Source: Variovorax sp. V93
Lineage (GTDB): Bacteria > Pseudomonadota > Gammaproteobacteria > Burkholderiales > Burkholderiaceae_C
NCBI RefSeq assembly: GCF_041154485.1
Contig: NZ_AP028669.1
Coordinates: 248,001-312,000 of the forward strand
Reading direction: 5' to 3'
DNA: 64,000 nucleotides
A model generated the notes under the pieces. The model had not been told where the DNA came from, searched no databases, and saw only the letters and a program-made list of their open reading frames with translations. The position numbers were made by a program, and so were the translations under genes. Shown here one piece after another: positions 54,328-63,781 of the stretch (the first letter of the stretch is position 1; each line of letters starts with the position of its first letter).

Positions 54328-57300
54328 ATGAACAAGACCTACCGGTCTGTATGGAACGAGGCGCTGGGTGCCTGGGTGGCGGCATCCGAAGTGACCAGGG
54401 CGCGCGGCAAGCGCGCCGGCGGCAAGGTGATGGCCGGCATTCTGCTGGCGGCGGGTGTGCAGGGAGCCGCCTGGGCCGACGTCAAGATCGACAACGCCTC
54501 GGGGGCGGTGTGCAGCGCGGTGGGCACGCCTGCTGCAGGGGGAGGCGCATGGACTTGCCAGGTCCCCAATGGCAGCGGCAGCTTTGCCACGATTTCGGGT
54601 ATCGCGACCAACCCGACGACGGGAGGACCTGATCTGGCCAGCCTTGCAAGCACAGTTTCCGCGAACGTCGGCACCAATGCCATTGTCTGGGGAAACACCG
54701 CCACCAAGGCGCTTGGCATCGACAGCATTGCCATCGGTACTTCGGCGCAGGCCCTGGGCGGGAGCAGCGTCGCCATCGGCACCTTCGCCCGCGCCGGCGA
54801 TGCCGCCTCTGTCGCAATTGGCCAGGGTGCAACCGCATCGGGCCTTGGCACCACGGCCATAGGTCCCAGCGCCGGCACGGGCGCGACCGCGAGCAACAGC
54901 GTTTTCATTGGCCCCAACGCCGGCGCGAACTCGTCTGGCAACAGCAACTCATACATTGGCACAGGTACCGGCTACCAGGCGAACGGCGACGTCAACAGTG
55001 CGTTCGGCCCTCTTGCTGGGAGCGTGGTCACAGGCAGCGCCAACGCTGCCTTTGGATATGGCGCAGGCGAATTCGTCAAAGGCGATGCCAACATCGCGTT
55101 CGGCGCCGCGTCGGGATTTCAGGTAGAGGGAAGTCAGAACACGGCCATCGGGAGCCTCGCCGGGCTCGCGACCAAGGGCAGCAACAACTATGCTTCCGGC
55201 AGCTTTGCCGGCATCGGCACCGAGGGGAACAACAACGTCGCCATCGGCACGTCTGCGGGAACGGGGTTCTCCGTCGATCCCGTGACAGGCGATGTCCTGG
55301 ACCGCAACGGCAATGTCGTGGCGTCCGCCCCTTCGATCGTGCGGAACGAGACCGTGGCAATCGGCAACAAGGCCATTGCCGACGCGGATCGAGCCATTGC
55401 CGTGGGAACGGGTTCGTTGGCGAGTGGGGTCGGTTCGATGGCTGCGGGCGTGCAGGCGAGAACGACGGCGGCAACGACTTGGGGAATGGCCATCGGCAAC
55501 AACGCCGTTGCGGACGGCGACCGGGCGGCGGCCATGGGCGCCAATTCGCTGGCGCAGGGGCCGAGCACGACAGCCGTCGGCCAGAACGCTACGGCGAGCG
55601 CAGCCAACGCAACGGCTGTCGGCGTCGCAGCGACCGCGAGCGCGGAGCGCGCGACAGCGATCGGGCCCAGCGCCGCGGCCCTTGGCGTGGGAACCACCAG
55701 CGTCGGCAATTTCGCGGGGCTCGGCAACACGGGCGCTGGCAACTCCTTCCTGGGCCTCAACGCCGGACGGGAGTCTTCCGGCGACAGCAGCACCTACATC
55801 GGCAACGGTGCCGGCTGGCAGACCAAGGGCTACTCGAACGCATCGATGGGCACGACCAGCGGCGCTTATTCCACCGCCGACTACATGGCCGCCGTAGGTT
55901 CGGGCGCATTGCAGAACAGCACGGGCAGCTACAACTCCGCACTGGGTGCCAATGCGGGTTTCGGCGCCGGTGGAAGCGGCAATGTGGCCCTTGGTGCTTT
56001 TGCAGGCCAGAACAACGGCAATGTGAACAACACGATTGCCATCGGCAGGCAATCCACGGCCACGGCCGGCAGCGCCATTGCGATGGGGAACCAGGCCCGC
56101 GCTTCGGGCCTTTATTCGATCGCGCTCGGCGCGGTTGACAACCAGGTGGGCAATACCGTGACCACCGCGACGGGCGATCGCGCGATCGCCATCGGCGCGG
56201 GCGCGCAGGCGGTGGGGGCCTCGTCCATCTCCATCGGCACGCGCAATGTGGTCAACGGTGCCAACAGCGGCGCCATCGGCGACCCGAGCGTCATCGACGG
56301 CGCCAACAGCTACAGCGTGGGCAACAACAACACGCTGGGTGCAGGCGCCACCAACACCTTCGTGCTGGGCAACGGCGTCAATATCCAGGTCGCGAACGCC
56401 ACGGCGCTGGGCAACGCGACGAGCGTGACGGTGGCCGATGGCGTGGCACTGGGCAGCGGCTCGGTGGCCAGCGTGGACAAGGGCGTGGCGGGCTACGTAC
56501 CGACAGGCGCCAGCGCCGGGCAGGCTGCCGCCATCGGTGCGACCACCGGAACGCTGGGCGCAGTGAGCGTGGGCGGCAATGGGCAATACCGCCAGATCAC
56601 CAACGTGGCGGCCGGTGCGGCCGACAGCGATGCGGTCAACGTGAGCCAGCTCAAGGCGGTGTCCAGCGCGGCAGCGGCGGGCGCGGTGCACTACTACAGC
56701 GTCAACGACGGGGGCACGCAGCAGGGCAACTACAGCAACAGCGGCGCCACCGGACTGAACAGCCTGGCGGCAGGCGTGAATGCAACGGCGCAGGCCGCCA
56801 ATTCGGTTTCCATGGGCAACGGCGCGAGCGTGGGAGCTATCGCCACCGGCGGCATCGCCATCGGCACGGGCGCGTCGGTGTCGGGAACCGTTTCCACGGG
56901 CGCGACCACGCCTTCGACGTTCTACTCGTCGATCGCCATCGGCAACAACGCGAAGTCGCATGACGCGCAGGAAGTGGTCATCGGCACCGATGCAGGTTTG
57001 AACGCCACCATGCTGGCGCAGCCGGGCTACCTGTCCGACAGCGTGATGGTCGGGGCGCAGGCGGGCGCCAACTCGAAGTACCAGTATGCGACCTTCATCG
57101 GCCAGGAGGCCGGCCGCAGCACCAACGGCTACCACAACACCGCCGTCGGCCAGAACGCCATGCGCTTCATGGATGGCAGCGCCAACACGGCGCTGGGCAG
57201 CAATGCGCTGGCATCGGCCAATGCTTCGGGTCTCAGCCCGGCGTCGGGGTCCAGCAATACGGGCATCGGTTCCGGGGCCGGGGTCAGCCTGCAAGGCAGC

Positions 57301-59427
57301 GGAAATGCCTACCTGGGCGCATCAGCGGGGGCGGGCACGATCGGCAGCAACAATGTAGCCAGCGGCAACAGCGCCGGGGCTTCCGTCGAAGGCAGCGGCA
57401 ACGTCGCGAGCGGCTACGTCGCAGGCAACAACGTGACCGGCAACAACAATGTTGCGAGCGGCTACCTGACCGGCCTCAGTGTGACCGGAAACAACAACGT
57501 GGCCAGCGGTTACCTGGCGGGTGGGGGCATCATCGCCAATGACACCGTGGCCATCGGTTCGCAAGCGCGGGCCTCGCAGGATCGCGCCATCGCCATCGGC
57601 ACCGGCGCGCGCGCGACGGGCGTTCAGTCGATCAGCATCGGAACATGGAGCACGGTCACAGGCGAGAACAGCGGCGCCATCGGCGATCCCAACACGGTGT
57701 CAGGCTCCGGCTCGTACGTGCTGGGCAACAACAACAGCGTCACCGCCGACAACGCTTTCGTGCTCGGCAACAACGTCACGGTGAGCAACGCCAACAACGT
57801 GGTGCTCGGCAACGACAGCGCCGACAAGGCGGCCGTGCAGGTCAGCAGCGCGACCGTGCCGGGCGTGATCGCCACGCTCAATCCGGACGGCTCTGTCAGC
57901 TATGCGCCGGGGCCGTCCATCACCTACGGCAACTTTGCCGGCACCGCCGCGGGCGTGGTGAGCGTGGGCGCCCCCGGCGCCGAGCGGCAGATCGTCAACG
58001 TGGCGCCGGGCGAGATCAGCAGCACCAGCACGGACGCCATCAACGGCAGCCAGCTGTACGCGGTGGCCAGCACCGTCAATGCGCTGGGCGGCAGCCTCAC
58101 CACCATCGTCAACAACGCGCAGACGCACTACTACAGCGTGAACGACGGCGGCACCAGGCAGGGCAACTACGACAACAGCGGCGCCAGCGCGGCCAACAGC
58201 ATTGCTGTCGGCGCGGGGGCGAGCGTCGGCTCCGGCGCGGTCAATTCGCTGGCCGTGGGCACCAATGCCAGTGCCACCAGCGCCAACAGCGTGGCCGTGG
58301 GACCGAATGCCACCGTCAGCACCGACAACAGCGTGGCGCTCGGCGCGGGCTCGACCACCGCCGCGGCCACGCCCACGGCCAGCACCACGATCCAGGGACA
58401 GACCTACGACTTCGCCGGCACCGCGCCGGTGGGCGTGGTCAGCGTGGGCGCGCCGGGGGCCGAGCGCCAGGTCCAGAACGTGGCCGCGGGCCAGATCAGC
58501 GCCACCAGCACCGACGCGATCAACGGCAGCCAGCTGTACGCAACCAACCAGGCGATCAACAACATCCAGACGGGCAGCGGCGGCATCAGGTATTTCCACG
58601 CCAACTCGCAGGCGGCGGACTCGCAGGCAGCGGGCGCGGAGAGCGTGGCCATCGGGCCACAGGCCGTCGCGCTGGGCAACAGCGCCTTTGCGGGCGGCAG
58701 CGGCGCGCAGGCGAACGGCGCAAGCAGCATCGCGCTGGGCGCGAATGCCATCGCCGCCACCAGCAGCGGCGTGGCCCTTGGCAGCGGCGCATCGGCCGAC
58801 CGCGCCGGCATGAACGGCCAGCGCGAGATGTTCTCGAACGTCTCGGTGCTGTCCGCGCAGGGCGCGGTGTCGGTGGGATCGGCGGGCAACGAGCGCCAGA
58901 TCACCAACGTCGCGGGCGGCACGCAGGCCACCGATGCGGTGAACGTGCGCCAGCTGCAGGCGGTGCAGGCCGGCAGCGTGCGCTACGACACGAACGCGGA
59001 CGGCAGCGTCAACTACAACAACGTGACGATGGGCAACGGCAGCGCCACCGGTCCGGTGGCAGTGCACAACGTGGCGCCGGGCGTGGCGCCCACCGATGCC
59101 GTCAACGTGCAGCAACTGCACCAGTCCAGCGCGGCCAATACCGCGTACACCGATGCGCGCGTCAACGCCCTCGGCAGCGACATCCGCGCCGTCGCCCGCA
59201 ACGCCTATGCCGGCACGGCCGCGGCCATGGCCGTGCAGATGCCCGGCAGCTACGTGCCCGGCAAGACCGTGATGCGCCTGGGCTACGGCGTCTTCAAGGG
59301 CGAGAGCGCGGTGGGCGTGAGCTTCCGCCGCACCTCGGAGAACAACGCATGGAGCCTGACCGGCGGCATCGGCATGAGCCGCGCGGGGGCGGCCGCCACG
59401 GTCGGTGCCGAGTGGGTCTTCAATTGA
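54328..59427 (+). CDS. Trimeric autotransporter adhesin (YadA-like, ESPR signal)
   Basis: A 1699-residue type Vc adhesin. It begins with an ESPR extended signal peptide (MNKTYRSVWNEALGAWVAA...) ending AAWAD, continues with hundreds of residues of YadA-type head repeats (AIGTSAQALG, VAIGTFARAG, NTALGSNALA), several stalk/neck motifs (DAVNVSQLKAV, STDAINGSQLYA), and ends with a 4-strand YadA membrane anchor closing VGAEWVFN. It forms a trimer that displays itself on the surface. GAGGAAG precedes the ATG. First of an operon, divergent from a two-component system. Confidence 0.95.
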   Translation: MNKTYRSVWNEALGAWVAASEVTRARGKRAGGKVMAGILLAAGVQGAAWADVKIDNASGAVCSAVGTPAAGGGAWTCQVPNGSGSFATISGIATNPTTGGPDLASLASTVSANVGTNAIVWGNTATKALGIDSIAIGTSAQALGGSSVAIGTFARAGDAASVAIGQGATASGLGTTAIGPSAGTGATASNSVFIGPNAGANSSGNSNSYIGTGTGYQANGDVNSAFGPLAGSVVTGSANAAFGYGAGEFVKGDANIAFGAASGFQVEGSQNTAIGSLAGLATKGSNNYASGSFAGIGTEGNNNVAIGTSAGTGFSVDPVTGDVLDRNGNVVASAPSIVRNETVAIGNKAIADADRAIAVGTGSLASGVGSMAAGVQARTTAATTWGMAIGNNAVADGDRAAAMGANSLAQGPSTTAVGQNATASAANATAVGVAATASAERATAIGPSAAALGVGTTSVGNFAGLGNTGAGNSFLGLNAGRESSGDSSTYIGNGAGWQTKGYSNASMGTTSGAYSTADYMAAVGSGALQNSTGSYNSALGANAGFGAGGSGNVALGAFAGQNNGNVNNTIAIGRQSTATAGSAIAMGNQARASGLYSIALGAVDNQVGNTVTTATGDRAIAIGAGAQAVGASSISIGTRNVVNGANSGAIGDPSVIDGANSYSVGNNNTLGAGATNTFVLGNGVNIQVANATALGNATSVTVADGVALGSGSVASVDKGVAGYVPTGASAGQAAAIGATTGTLGAVSVGGNGQYRQITNVAAGAADSDAVNVSQLKAVSSAAAAGAVHYYSVNDGGTQQGNYSNSGATGLNSLAAGVNATAQAANSVSMGNGASVGAIATGGIAIGTGASVSGTVSTGATTPSTFYSSIAIGNNAKSHDAQEVVIGTDAGLNATMLAQPGYLSDSVMVGAQAGANSKYQYATFIGQEAGRSTNGYHNTAVGQNAMRFMDGSANTALGSNALASANASGLSPASGSSNTGIGSGAGVSLQGSGNAYLGASAGAGTIGSNNVASGNSAGASVEGSGNVASGYVAGNNVTGNNNVASGYLTGLSVTGNNNVASGYLAGGGIIANDTVAIGSQARASQDRAIAIGTGARATGVQSISIGTWSTVTGENSGAIGDPNTVSGSGSYVLGNNNSVTADNAFVLGNNVTVSNANNVVLGNDSADKAAVQVSSATVPGVIATLNPDGSVSYAPGPSITYGNFAGTAAGVVSVGAPGAERQIVNVAPGEISSTSTDAINGSQLYAVASTVNALGGSLTTIVNNAQTHYYSVNDGGTRQGNYDNSGASAANSIAVGAGASVGSGAVNSLAVGTNASATSANSVAVGPNATVSTDNSVALGAGSTTAAATPTASTTIQGQTYDFAGTAPVGVVSVGAPGAERQVQNVAAGQISATSTDAINGSQLYATNQAINNIQTGSGGIRYFHANSQAADSQAAGAESVAIGPQAVALGNSAFAGGSGAQANGASSIALGANAIAATSSGVALGSGASADRAGMNGQREMFSNVSVLSAQGAVSVGSAGNERQITNVAGGTQATDAVNVRQLQAVQAGSVRYDTNADGSVNYNNVTMGNGSATGPVAVHNVAPGVAPTDAVNVQQLHQSSAANTAYTDARVNALGSDIRAVARNAYAGTAAAMAVQMPGSYVPGKTVMRLGYGVFKGESAVGVSFRRTSENNAWSLTGGIGMSRAGAAATVGAEWVFN
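57355..57530 (+). repeat. Tandem GNNNVASGY repeats in the adhesin head
   Basis: Repeated units such as GNNNVASGYLTG and GNNNVASGYLAGG in near-identical tandem copies about 54 bp apart. Larger duplicated blocks also occur (HYYSVNDGGT near 56690 and 58123; SGAIGDPS/N near 56268 and 57673). Such repeats invite slippage and length variation. Confidence 0.7.
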
Positions 59428-59440
59428 GCGAGAGAGAGAG

Positions 59441-60313
59441 ATGAAAAAAATCATGATTCGAACGAGCGGTGGGGCCGCGCTGGCAGCGGCGATGCTGGTG
59501 CTCCAGGGCTGTGCCTCGCCGGGCGTCGCCATCGACAAGGACGCGCAGGCGCGCGTCGCATCGGAACGGCCGGAGGCGCCCAGGCCCGAGGACTTTCCGG
59601 ACCTTGGCGGCGCCAGGTGGAAGCAGGGCGCCTTTCCCGGCACCGATGCGTTCGCCCGCATGCGCACCGGCATGGGCAAGGACCAGGTGCGCGAACTGCT
59701 GGGCTGGCCGCACTTCAGCGAGGGGCTGTGGGGCGTGCGCGAGTGGAACTACATCTTCCACTTCCGCACGGGCAAGAGCGCCGACTATGTGACCTGCCAG
59801 TACATGGTGCGCTTCAGCAGCGATGGCGTGTCCACGGGCGGCTGGTGGAAGAACCCCGATTGCGCCCTGCTTGCGCAGCCGCCGGCGGCCACGCCGATTC
59901 CGGCCAGCACCAGGCTGGCGCCGCCGCAGAAGGTCACGCTGAATGCCGACGGCCTGTTCCGCTTCGACGGCGCTTCGCTGTCGGACCTTCTCCCCGATGG
60001 ACAGGTGCGCATCGAGCGGCTGGCCGCCGAGCTGCGGGGCAACTTCAGGTCGCTGCACTACATCGTGGTGACGGGGCATACCGACCGGCTCGGCGGCGAT
60101 GCCTACAACGAGGCCCTGTCGCTCGCCCGCGCCAACACCGTGCGCGATCTGCTGGTGAAGCAGGGCATCGACGGCAAGCTGATCCGCGCCGCGGGCATGG
60201 GCAAGCGCCAGCCGGTGGTCAGCGATTGCGAGGGCACGCGCAGTTCGCCGGCCCTGCTGCGCTGCCTGCAGCCGAACCGCCGGGTCGAGATCGACGTCGC
60301 CGGGGAGCAGTAG
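59441..60313 (+). CDS. Lipoprotein with BamE-like and OmpA-like domains
   Basis: A 290-residue outer-membrane lipoprotein: lipobox LQGC with C24, a BamE/SmpA-like domain (about 60-125, MRTGMGKDQVRELLGWPHF), a Pro/Ala linker, and a C-terminal OmpA-like peptidoglycan-binding domain (about 170-290, VTGHTDRLGGDAYNEALSLARA, ending NRRVEIDV). It starts 13 bp after the adhesin gene behind an AGAGAGAGAG Shine-Dalgarno region. The BamE-like part and operon position suggest a dedicated helper that assembles or anchors the trimeric adhesin, similar in idea to SadB of other adhesins; this is inferred. Confidence 0.85.
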   Translation: MKKIMIRTSGGAALAAAMLVLQGCASPGVAIDKDAQARVASERPEAPRPEDFPDLGGARWKQGAFPGTDAFARMRTGMGKDQVRELLGWPHFSEGLWGVREWNYIFHFRTGKSADYVTCQYMVRFSSDGVSTGGWWKNPDCALLAQPPAATPIPASTRLAPPQKVTLNADGLFRFDGASLSDLLPDGQVRIERLAAELRGNFRSLHYIVVTGHTDRLGGDAYNEALSLARANTVRDLLVKQGIDGKLIRAAGMGKRQPVVSDCEGTRSSPALLRCLQPNRRVEIDVAGEQ

Positions 60314-60316
60314 CCT

Positions 60317-60769
60317 GTGAACGCATCATGGATCCACAGGGAGTATCGGATTGCCCTGGTGGATTCGGATGCGCTGCAGCGCATCTGCACCTCCAATTCG
60401 CTGTCGGTCCTGGGCGCGGACAACGCGCCCTTCGGCCGGATGTCCGAACTGGTCGCGGCGATCCGCGCGGGGCATCAGTTCGACGCCGTCATCGTCGGAA
60501 TCCATGCGGACGCCGCGAAGACGATCTCCGAGCTGGCCGACGTGGAGGATGCCGCGGGCCGGCCGCTTCCAGTGCTGTATGTCGCCCATCACACCGAGCT
60601 GCAGATCGTGCATCGGCTGCCTGCGCAGGTGCTGGCGCAGGAGTCGTTCCGCCTGCTGCCTTCGCCGGTCGACGAGGATGCGCTGATCGAGTGGCTGAAC
60701 GCGCTGGACCGGCGCGATGGCCGGGATGGCCGGCACGCAGGCATCGGGTTCCTGCGCGTCGGGCCTTGA
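60317..60769 (+). CDS. Degenerate receiver-domain protein
   Basis: A 150-residue protein starting at GTG, 3 bp after the lipoprotein gene. It has the outline of a receiver domain (RIALVDSDALQRIC, DAVIVGIHAD, LPVLYVAHHT, RLLPSPVDEDALIEWL). The phospho-acceptor Asp position holds Gly, the Thr/Ser switch is Ala, and the conserved Lys is Ser, so phosphorylation is unlikely. It probably acts as a stand-alone protein-binding module for the adhesin operon or the facing two-component system. Confidence 0.7.
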   Translation: MNASWIHREYRIALVDSDALQRICTSNSLSVLGADNAPFGRMSELVAAIRAGHQFDAVIVGIHADAAKTISELADVEDAAGRPLPVLYVAHHTELQIVHRLPAQVLAQESFRLLPSPVDEDALIEWLNALDRRDGRDGRHAGIGFLRVGP

Positions 60770-60773
60770 TGAA

Positions 60774-61265
60774 TCAGCCCGCCGCCAGCGCCGCCTCGAT
60801 GTCGCGCGCGATTGACGCGGGCGTGTCCAGCGGTGCATAGCGCTTGAGTACCCGCCCGTCGCGGCCGACCAGGAACTTGGTGAAGTTCCACTTGATGGCC
60901 GTGCTGCCCAGGAGGCCCGGCTTTTCCTTGGTGAGCCATTGGTAGAGCGGCGCGGCGTTGCTGCCGTTGACGTCGATCTTTTCCATCATCGGAAAACTCA
61001 CGCCGTAGTTGGTGGTGCAGAACGCGCCGATCTCCTCGTTGGTGCCCGGGTCCTGCGAGCCGAACTGGTTCGACGGAAAGCCCAGCACCACGAGCCCCTG
61101 GCTGGCGTACTTTTCGTACAGCTCCTCGAGCCCTGCGAACTGCGGCGTGAAGCCGCACTGGCTGGCCGTGTTGACGATCAGCAGCACCTTGTCCCGGAAG
61201 TCCGAGAGCTTCACGTTCTTGCCGTCGATCCGCTTGGCTTCGAAGTCGTAGATGCTGGTGGTCAT
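60774..61265 (-). CDS. Glutathione peroxidase family thiol peroxidase
   Basis: A 163-residue cytoplasmic enzyme of usual length. The peroxidatic Cys is C37 (NTASQCGFTPQ), with catalytic Gln in FPSNQFG and Trp-Asn in KWNFTKFLV. It reduces peroxides, in bacteria often with thioredoxin. The MTTSIYDF start is chosen over an upstream in-frame ATG with no Shine-Dalgarno sequence. Its stop is 4 bp from the receiver-like gene, which converges on it. Confidence 0.92.
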   Translation of the reverse strand: MTTSIYDFEAKRIDGKNVKLSDFRDKVLLIVNTASQCGFTPQFAGLEELYEKYASQGLVVLGFPSNQFGSQDPGTNEEIGAFCTTNYGVSFPMMEKIDVNGSNAAPLYQWLTKEKPGLLGSTAIKWNFTKFLVGRDGRVLKRYAPLDTPASIARDIEAALAAG

Positions 61266-61278
61266 GGCGCTGCCTCGG

Positions 61279-62169
61279 TCAGGTGGGGGACGAAAGCCGA
61301 TCATCGCCCCGCGCCGGCGTTCGCGCAAACGCCGACCACACGGCGGCCAGCACGATCAGCGCGCCGCCCGCCAGGATGCGCGGATCCATCTGGGCCGCGC
61401 CCAGCGCCACGGAAGAGACGCTGGCAAAAAGCACCTCCGACAGCATGATCACCGCCGTGGCGCTGGCCGCCAGCCGCGCCGCGCCGTACTGCAGGCAGAC
61501 GTTGGCCACCACGAAGCCGGTGCCCAGCAAGGCCGCCCACCCGATCCAGCCCGGCTCCGCGGCAAGCGGGGAGCCGAAGGCGCCGAGCAGGGTGCCGGCC
61601 GCCGCCGCGATGGCCGCCACCGTTGCGCATCCGCAGAACATGGCCAGCGCGCGCGATTCGCCGGGCGCGTCGCGCAGGTGGCGCAGCACGATGTTGGTCA
61701 CGGCAAAGCTGAAGCCGGCCGCCAGGCCCAGCCAATCCGGCAGGCTCGAGGGCACCGGCCATTCGACGCCGGGCGTCTTGAGCACCACGGCCACGCCGGT
61801 CAGCGCCAGCGCCACGCGCGCGAGCGCGCCGCCGGTGGGCCGCTCGCCCAGCACGGCCCAGCCCAGCAGCACGCTCCACAGCGGCATCAGGTAGAACAGC
61901 AGCACCACGCGCACCACGTCGCCCTGCGTCACCGCCCAGTTGAAGCCCAGGTTGGTGAAGCCCGCCGCCAGGCCCAGCAGCACCAGCATCGGATACGCCG
62001 CGAAGCCGCGCCAGGCATGCCGGCGAAAGAAGCCCATCACCGCGGAAATGGCCACGTAGATGATGCAGGTGGTCCAGACGGGATGCAGCCCGTGGCTTTC
62101 GATGTGCCGGAACGGGAACCACGAAACGCCCCACACAAAGGCGTTGAAAATCAATGCAAGAGCAGGCAT
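61279..62169 (-). CDS. EamA/DMT-superfamily transporter
   Basis: A 296-residue inner-membrane protein with ten membrane segments in two EamA halves (about 5-130 and 145-285), as in RhaT/YdcZ-type metabolite exporters; substrate unknown. I start at MPALALIFNAFVWG (62169). The frame is open further upstream, but that stretch is the intergenic repeat, which gives a false N-terminal extension. Located 13 bp before the glutathione peroxidase gene, on the same strand. Confidence 0.88.
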   Translation of the reverse strand: MPALALIFNAFVWGVSWFPFRHIESHGLHPVWTTCIIYVAISAVMGFFRRHAWRGFAAYPMLVLLGLAAGFTNLGFNWAVTQGDVVRVVLLFYLMPLWSVLLGWAVLGERPTGGALARVALALTGVAVVLKTPGVEWPVPSSLPDWLGLAAGFSFAVTNIVLRHLRDAPGESRALAMFCGCATVAAIAAAAGTLLGAFGSPLAAEPGWIGWAALLGTGFVVANVCLQYGAARLAASATAVIMLSEVLFASVSSVALGAAQMDPRILAGGALIVLAAVWSAFARTPARGDDRLSSPT

Positions 62170-62183
62170 AGGTTGTTGCTCGC

Positions 62184-62275
62184 CCCCAAGCTGCGCGCAC
62201 TTCGTGTCGCTACGCCAACCCCCTACCGGGGGCAACACCAGCGGCCCGGCAAAGCCGGTTCCGCGGTATTCCTGG
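62184..62275 (+). repeat. Structured intergenic repeat, copy 2
   Basis: Same element as copy 1 (42860-42955) and in the same orientation, between the EamA and lplT genes. Core from 62194; hairpin CCCCC-TACC-GGGGG (62219-62232); outer stem with GCGG/CCGC where copy 1 has GAGG/CCTC, a paired base change that keeps the stem. Confidence 0.85.
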
Positions 62276-62303
62276 TGAAAGCAAAAGGTCGCAGCAGCGG
62301 GGG

Positions 62304-63608
62304 CTAGTGGTGTTTATCGCTGCGGGCGATGGCGAGCAGGTGCTCGACTTCCTCGGGGTACTTGCGCAGGTTGTGATGATGCCAGCGCTGGATGAACCAC
62401 ATGCAGCCCGCCACCACGCCGCCGAAGGCGCCGATGGCCGCGAAGGCCGACAGGCCCAGGCCGGTGCAGGCGCTGTAGAAGCCGCCGAGCAGCAGGATGC
62501 AGGCCTGTTCGTTGAAATTCTGGACCGCAATCGAGCGGCCGGCGCCCATCAGGTTGTGGCCGCGGTGCTGCAGCAGCGCGTTCATCGGCACCACCAGGAA
62601 GCCGCCCAGCCCGCCCAGCAGGATCAGAAAGGGCACCGCAATCCAGACGTTGCCGATCAGGTTCATGCTGATGACCAGCAGCCCCATGCCGATGCCCATG
62701 GGAATCACGCGCGTGGCCATGTCCAGCCGCATGCGCATCGACGCGACGATGGCGCCCACCGCCATGCCGATGGTGACCACGCCGGTGAGCGCCGTGGCCT
62801 GCGTGGTGTTGTAGTCGAGCGCAAGCGCGGCCCAGGCCAGCACGATGTACTTGAGGTTGGCGCCCGCGCCCCAGAACAGCGTGGTGGTGGCCAGCGAGAT
62901 CTGGCCGAGCTTGTCGCGCCACAGGCGTGCGTTGCAGTGCCAGAAGTCGGGCAGCAGCGAGAACATGTTGCGCGCCAGGCCATGCGCCGGATTGGCGCGC
63001 AGCGGCCGCATCTCGACGCCGGTGTGCGGAATGCGCGTGTTGAACCAGGCCGCCAGCATGTAGACGAAGATCAGCACCGAGATGGCCGCCTCGGCCGGTG
63101 AATCGACCCCCGTGTTGATCAAAGGCATGTCGAACGACAGCAGCCGGCTGGAGACCGCATGCCCCACCAGCGAGCCGCCGAGCACGATGCCCAGCAGGAT
63201 CGAGGCGATCGTGAGCCCTTCGATCCAGCCGTTGGCTTTTACCAACTGCGAAGCGGGCAGCAGCTCGGTCAGGATGCCGTACTTGGCCGGCGAATAGGCC
63301 GCCGCGCCCAGCCCCACGATCGAATACGACAGCAGCGGATGCGAGCCGAACAGCATCATCAGGCAGCCGATCACCTTGATGGCGTTGCTGATGAACATCA
63401 CCCGCCCCTTGGGCAAGGCGTCGGCGAAGGCGCCCACCAGCGGTGCCAGCACCACGTAGAAGACGGCAAAGATCGGCACCAGCGCCGCGCGCTGCCATTC
63501 GGCCGCGCCCGTGCTTCGCATGAGCTCGACCGCCACGACAAAGATCGCGTTGTCGGCCAGCGACGAAAAGAACTGGGCCGACATGATCGTGTAGAAACCG
63601 CGCTTCAT
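62304..63608 (-). CDS. lplT: Lysophospholipid transporter LplT
   Basis: A 434-residue major-facilitator protein with 12 predicted membrane helices. The opening MKRGFYTIMSAQFFSSLADNA and GLGAAAYSPAKYGILTELLP are LplT signatures. It flips lysophospholipids, mainly lysophosphatidylethanolamine, across the inner membrane for re-acylation. No acyltransferase (aas) gene is visible beside it. The start chosen is the ATG at 63608. Divergent from alr. Confidence 0.92.
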   Translation of the reverse strand: MKRGFYTIMSAQFFSSLADNAIFVVAVELMRSTGAAEWQRAALVPIFAVFYVVLAPLVGAFADALPKGRVMFISNAIKVIGCLMMLFGSHPLLSYSIVGLGAAAYSPAKYGILTELLPASQLVKANGWIEGLTIASILLGIVLGGSLVGHAVSSRLLSFDMPLINTGVDSPAEAAISVLIFVYMLAAWFNTRIPHTGVEMRPLRANPAHGLARNMFSLLPDFWHCNARLWRDKLGQISLATTTLFWGAGANLKYIVLAWAALALDYNTTQATALTGVVTIGMAVGAIVASMRMRLDMATRVIPMGIGMGLLVISMNLIGNVWIAVPFLILLGGLGGFLVVPMNALLQHRGHNLMGAGRSIAVQNFNEQACILLLGGFYSACTGLGLSAFAAIGAFGGVVAGCMWFIQRWHHHNLRKYPEEVEHLLAIARSDKHH

Positions 63609-63781
63609 CGATGGGCTGGCTGGCCAGGAAGGTGCTGGCAGTAGTGAGAAAGTGTCGCGTCTTTTGGGCGAATGGGCGGTTATAGCATGGGGGTACGACA
63701 GCGAAATCAGCGTTCCCATCCTGGACGGCCTGGTCCGGGAAGATGCTAAAACCCCATCTGTTCACCATTCGACGCCCCCCA

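Noticed and set aside
56100..58200. CRISPR-like regular repeats in the adhesin region
   Set aside because: The repeats are in frame, imperfect and encode YadA head motifs; there are no spacers or cas genes.
62170..62238. Longer EamA N-terminus upstream of 62169
   Set aside because: The added residues come from translation of the structured repeat, and the membrane protein pattern begins at MPALALIF.
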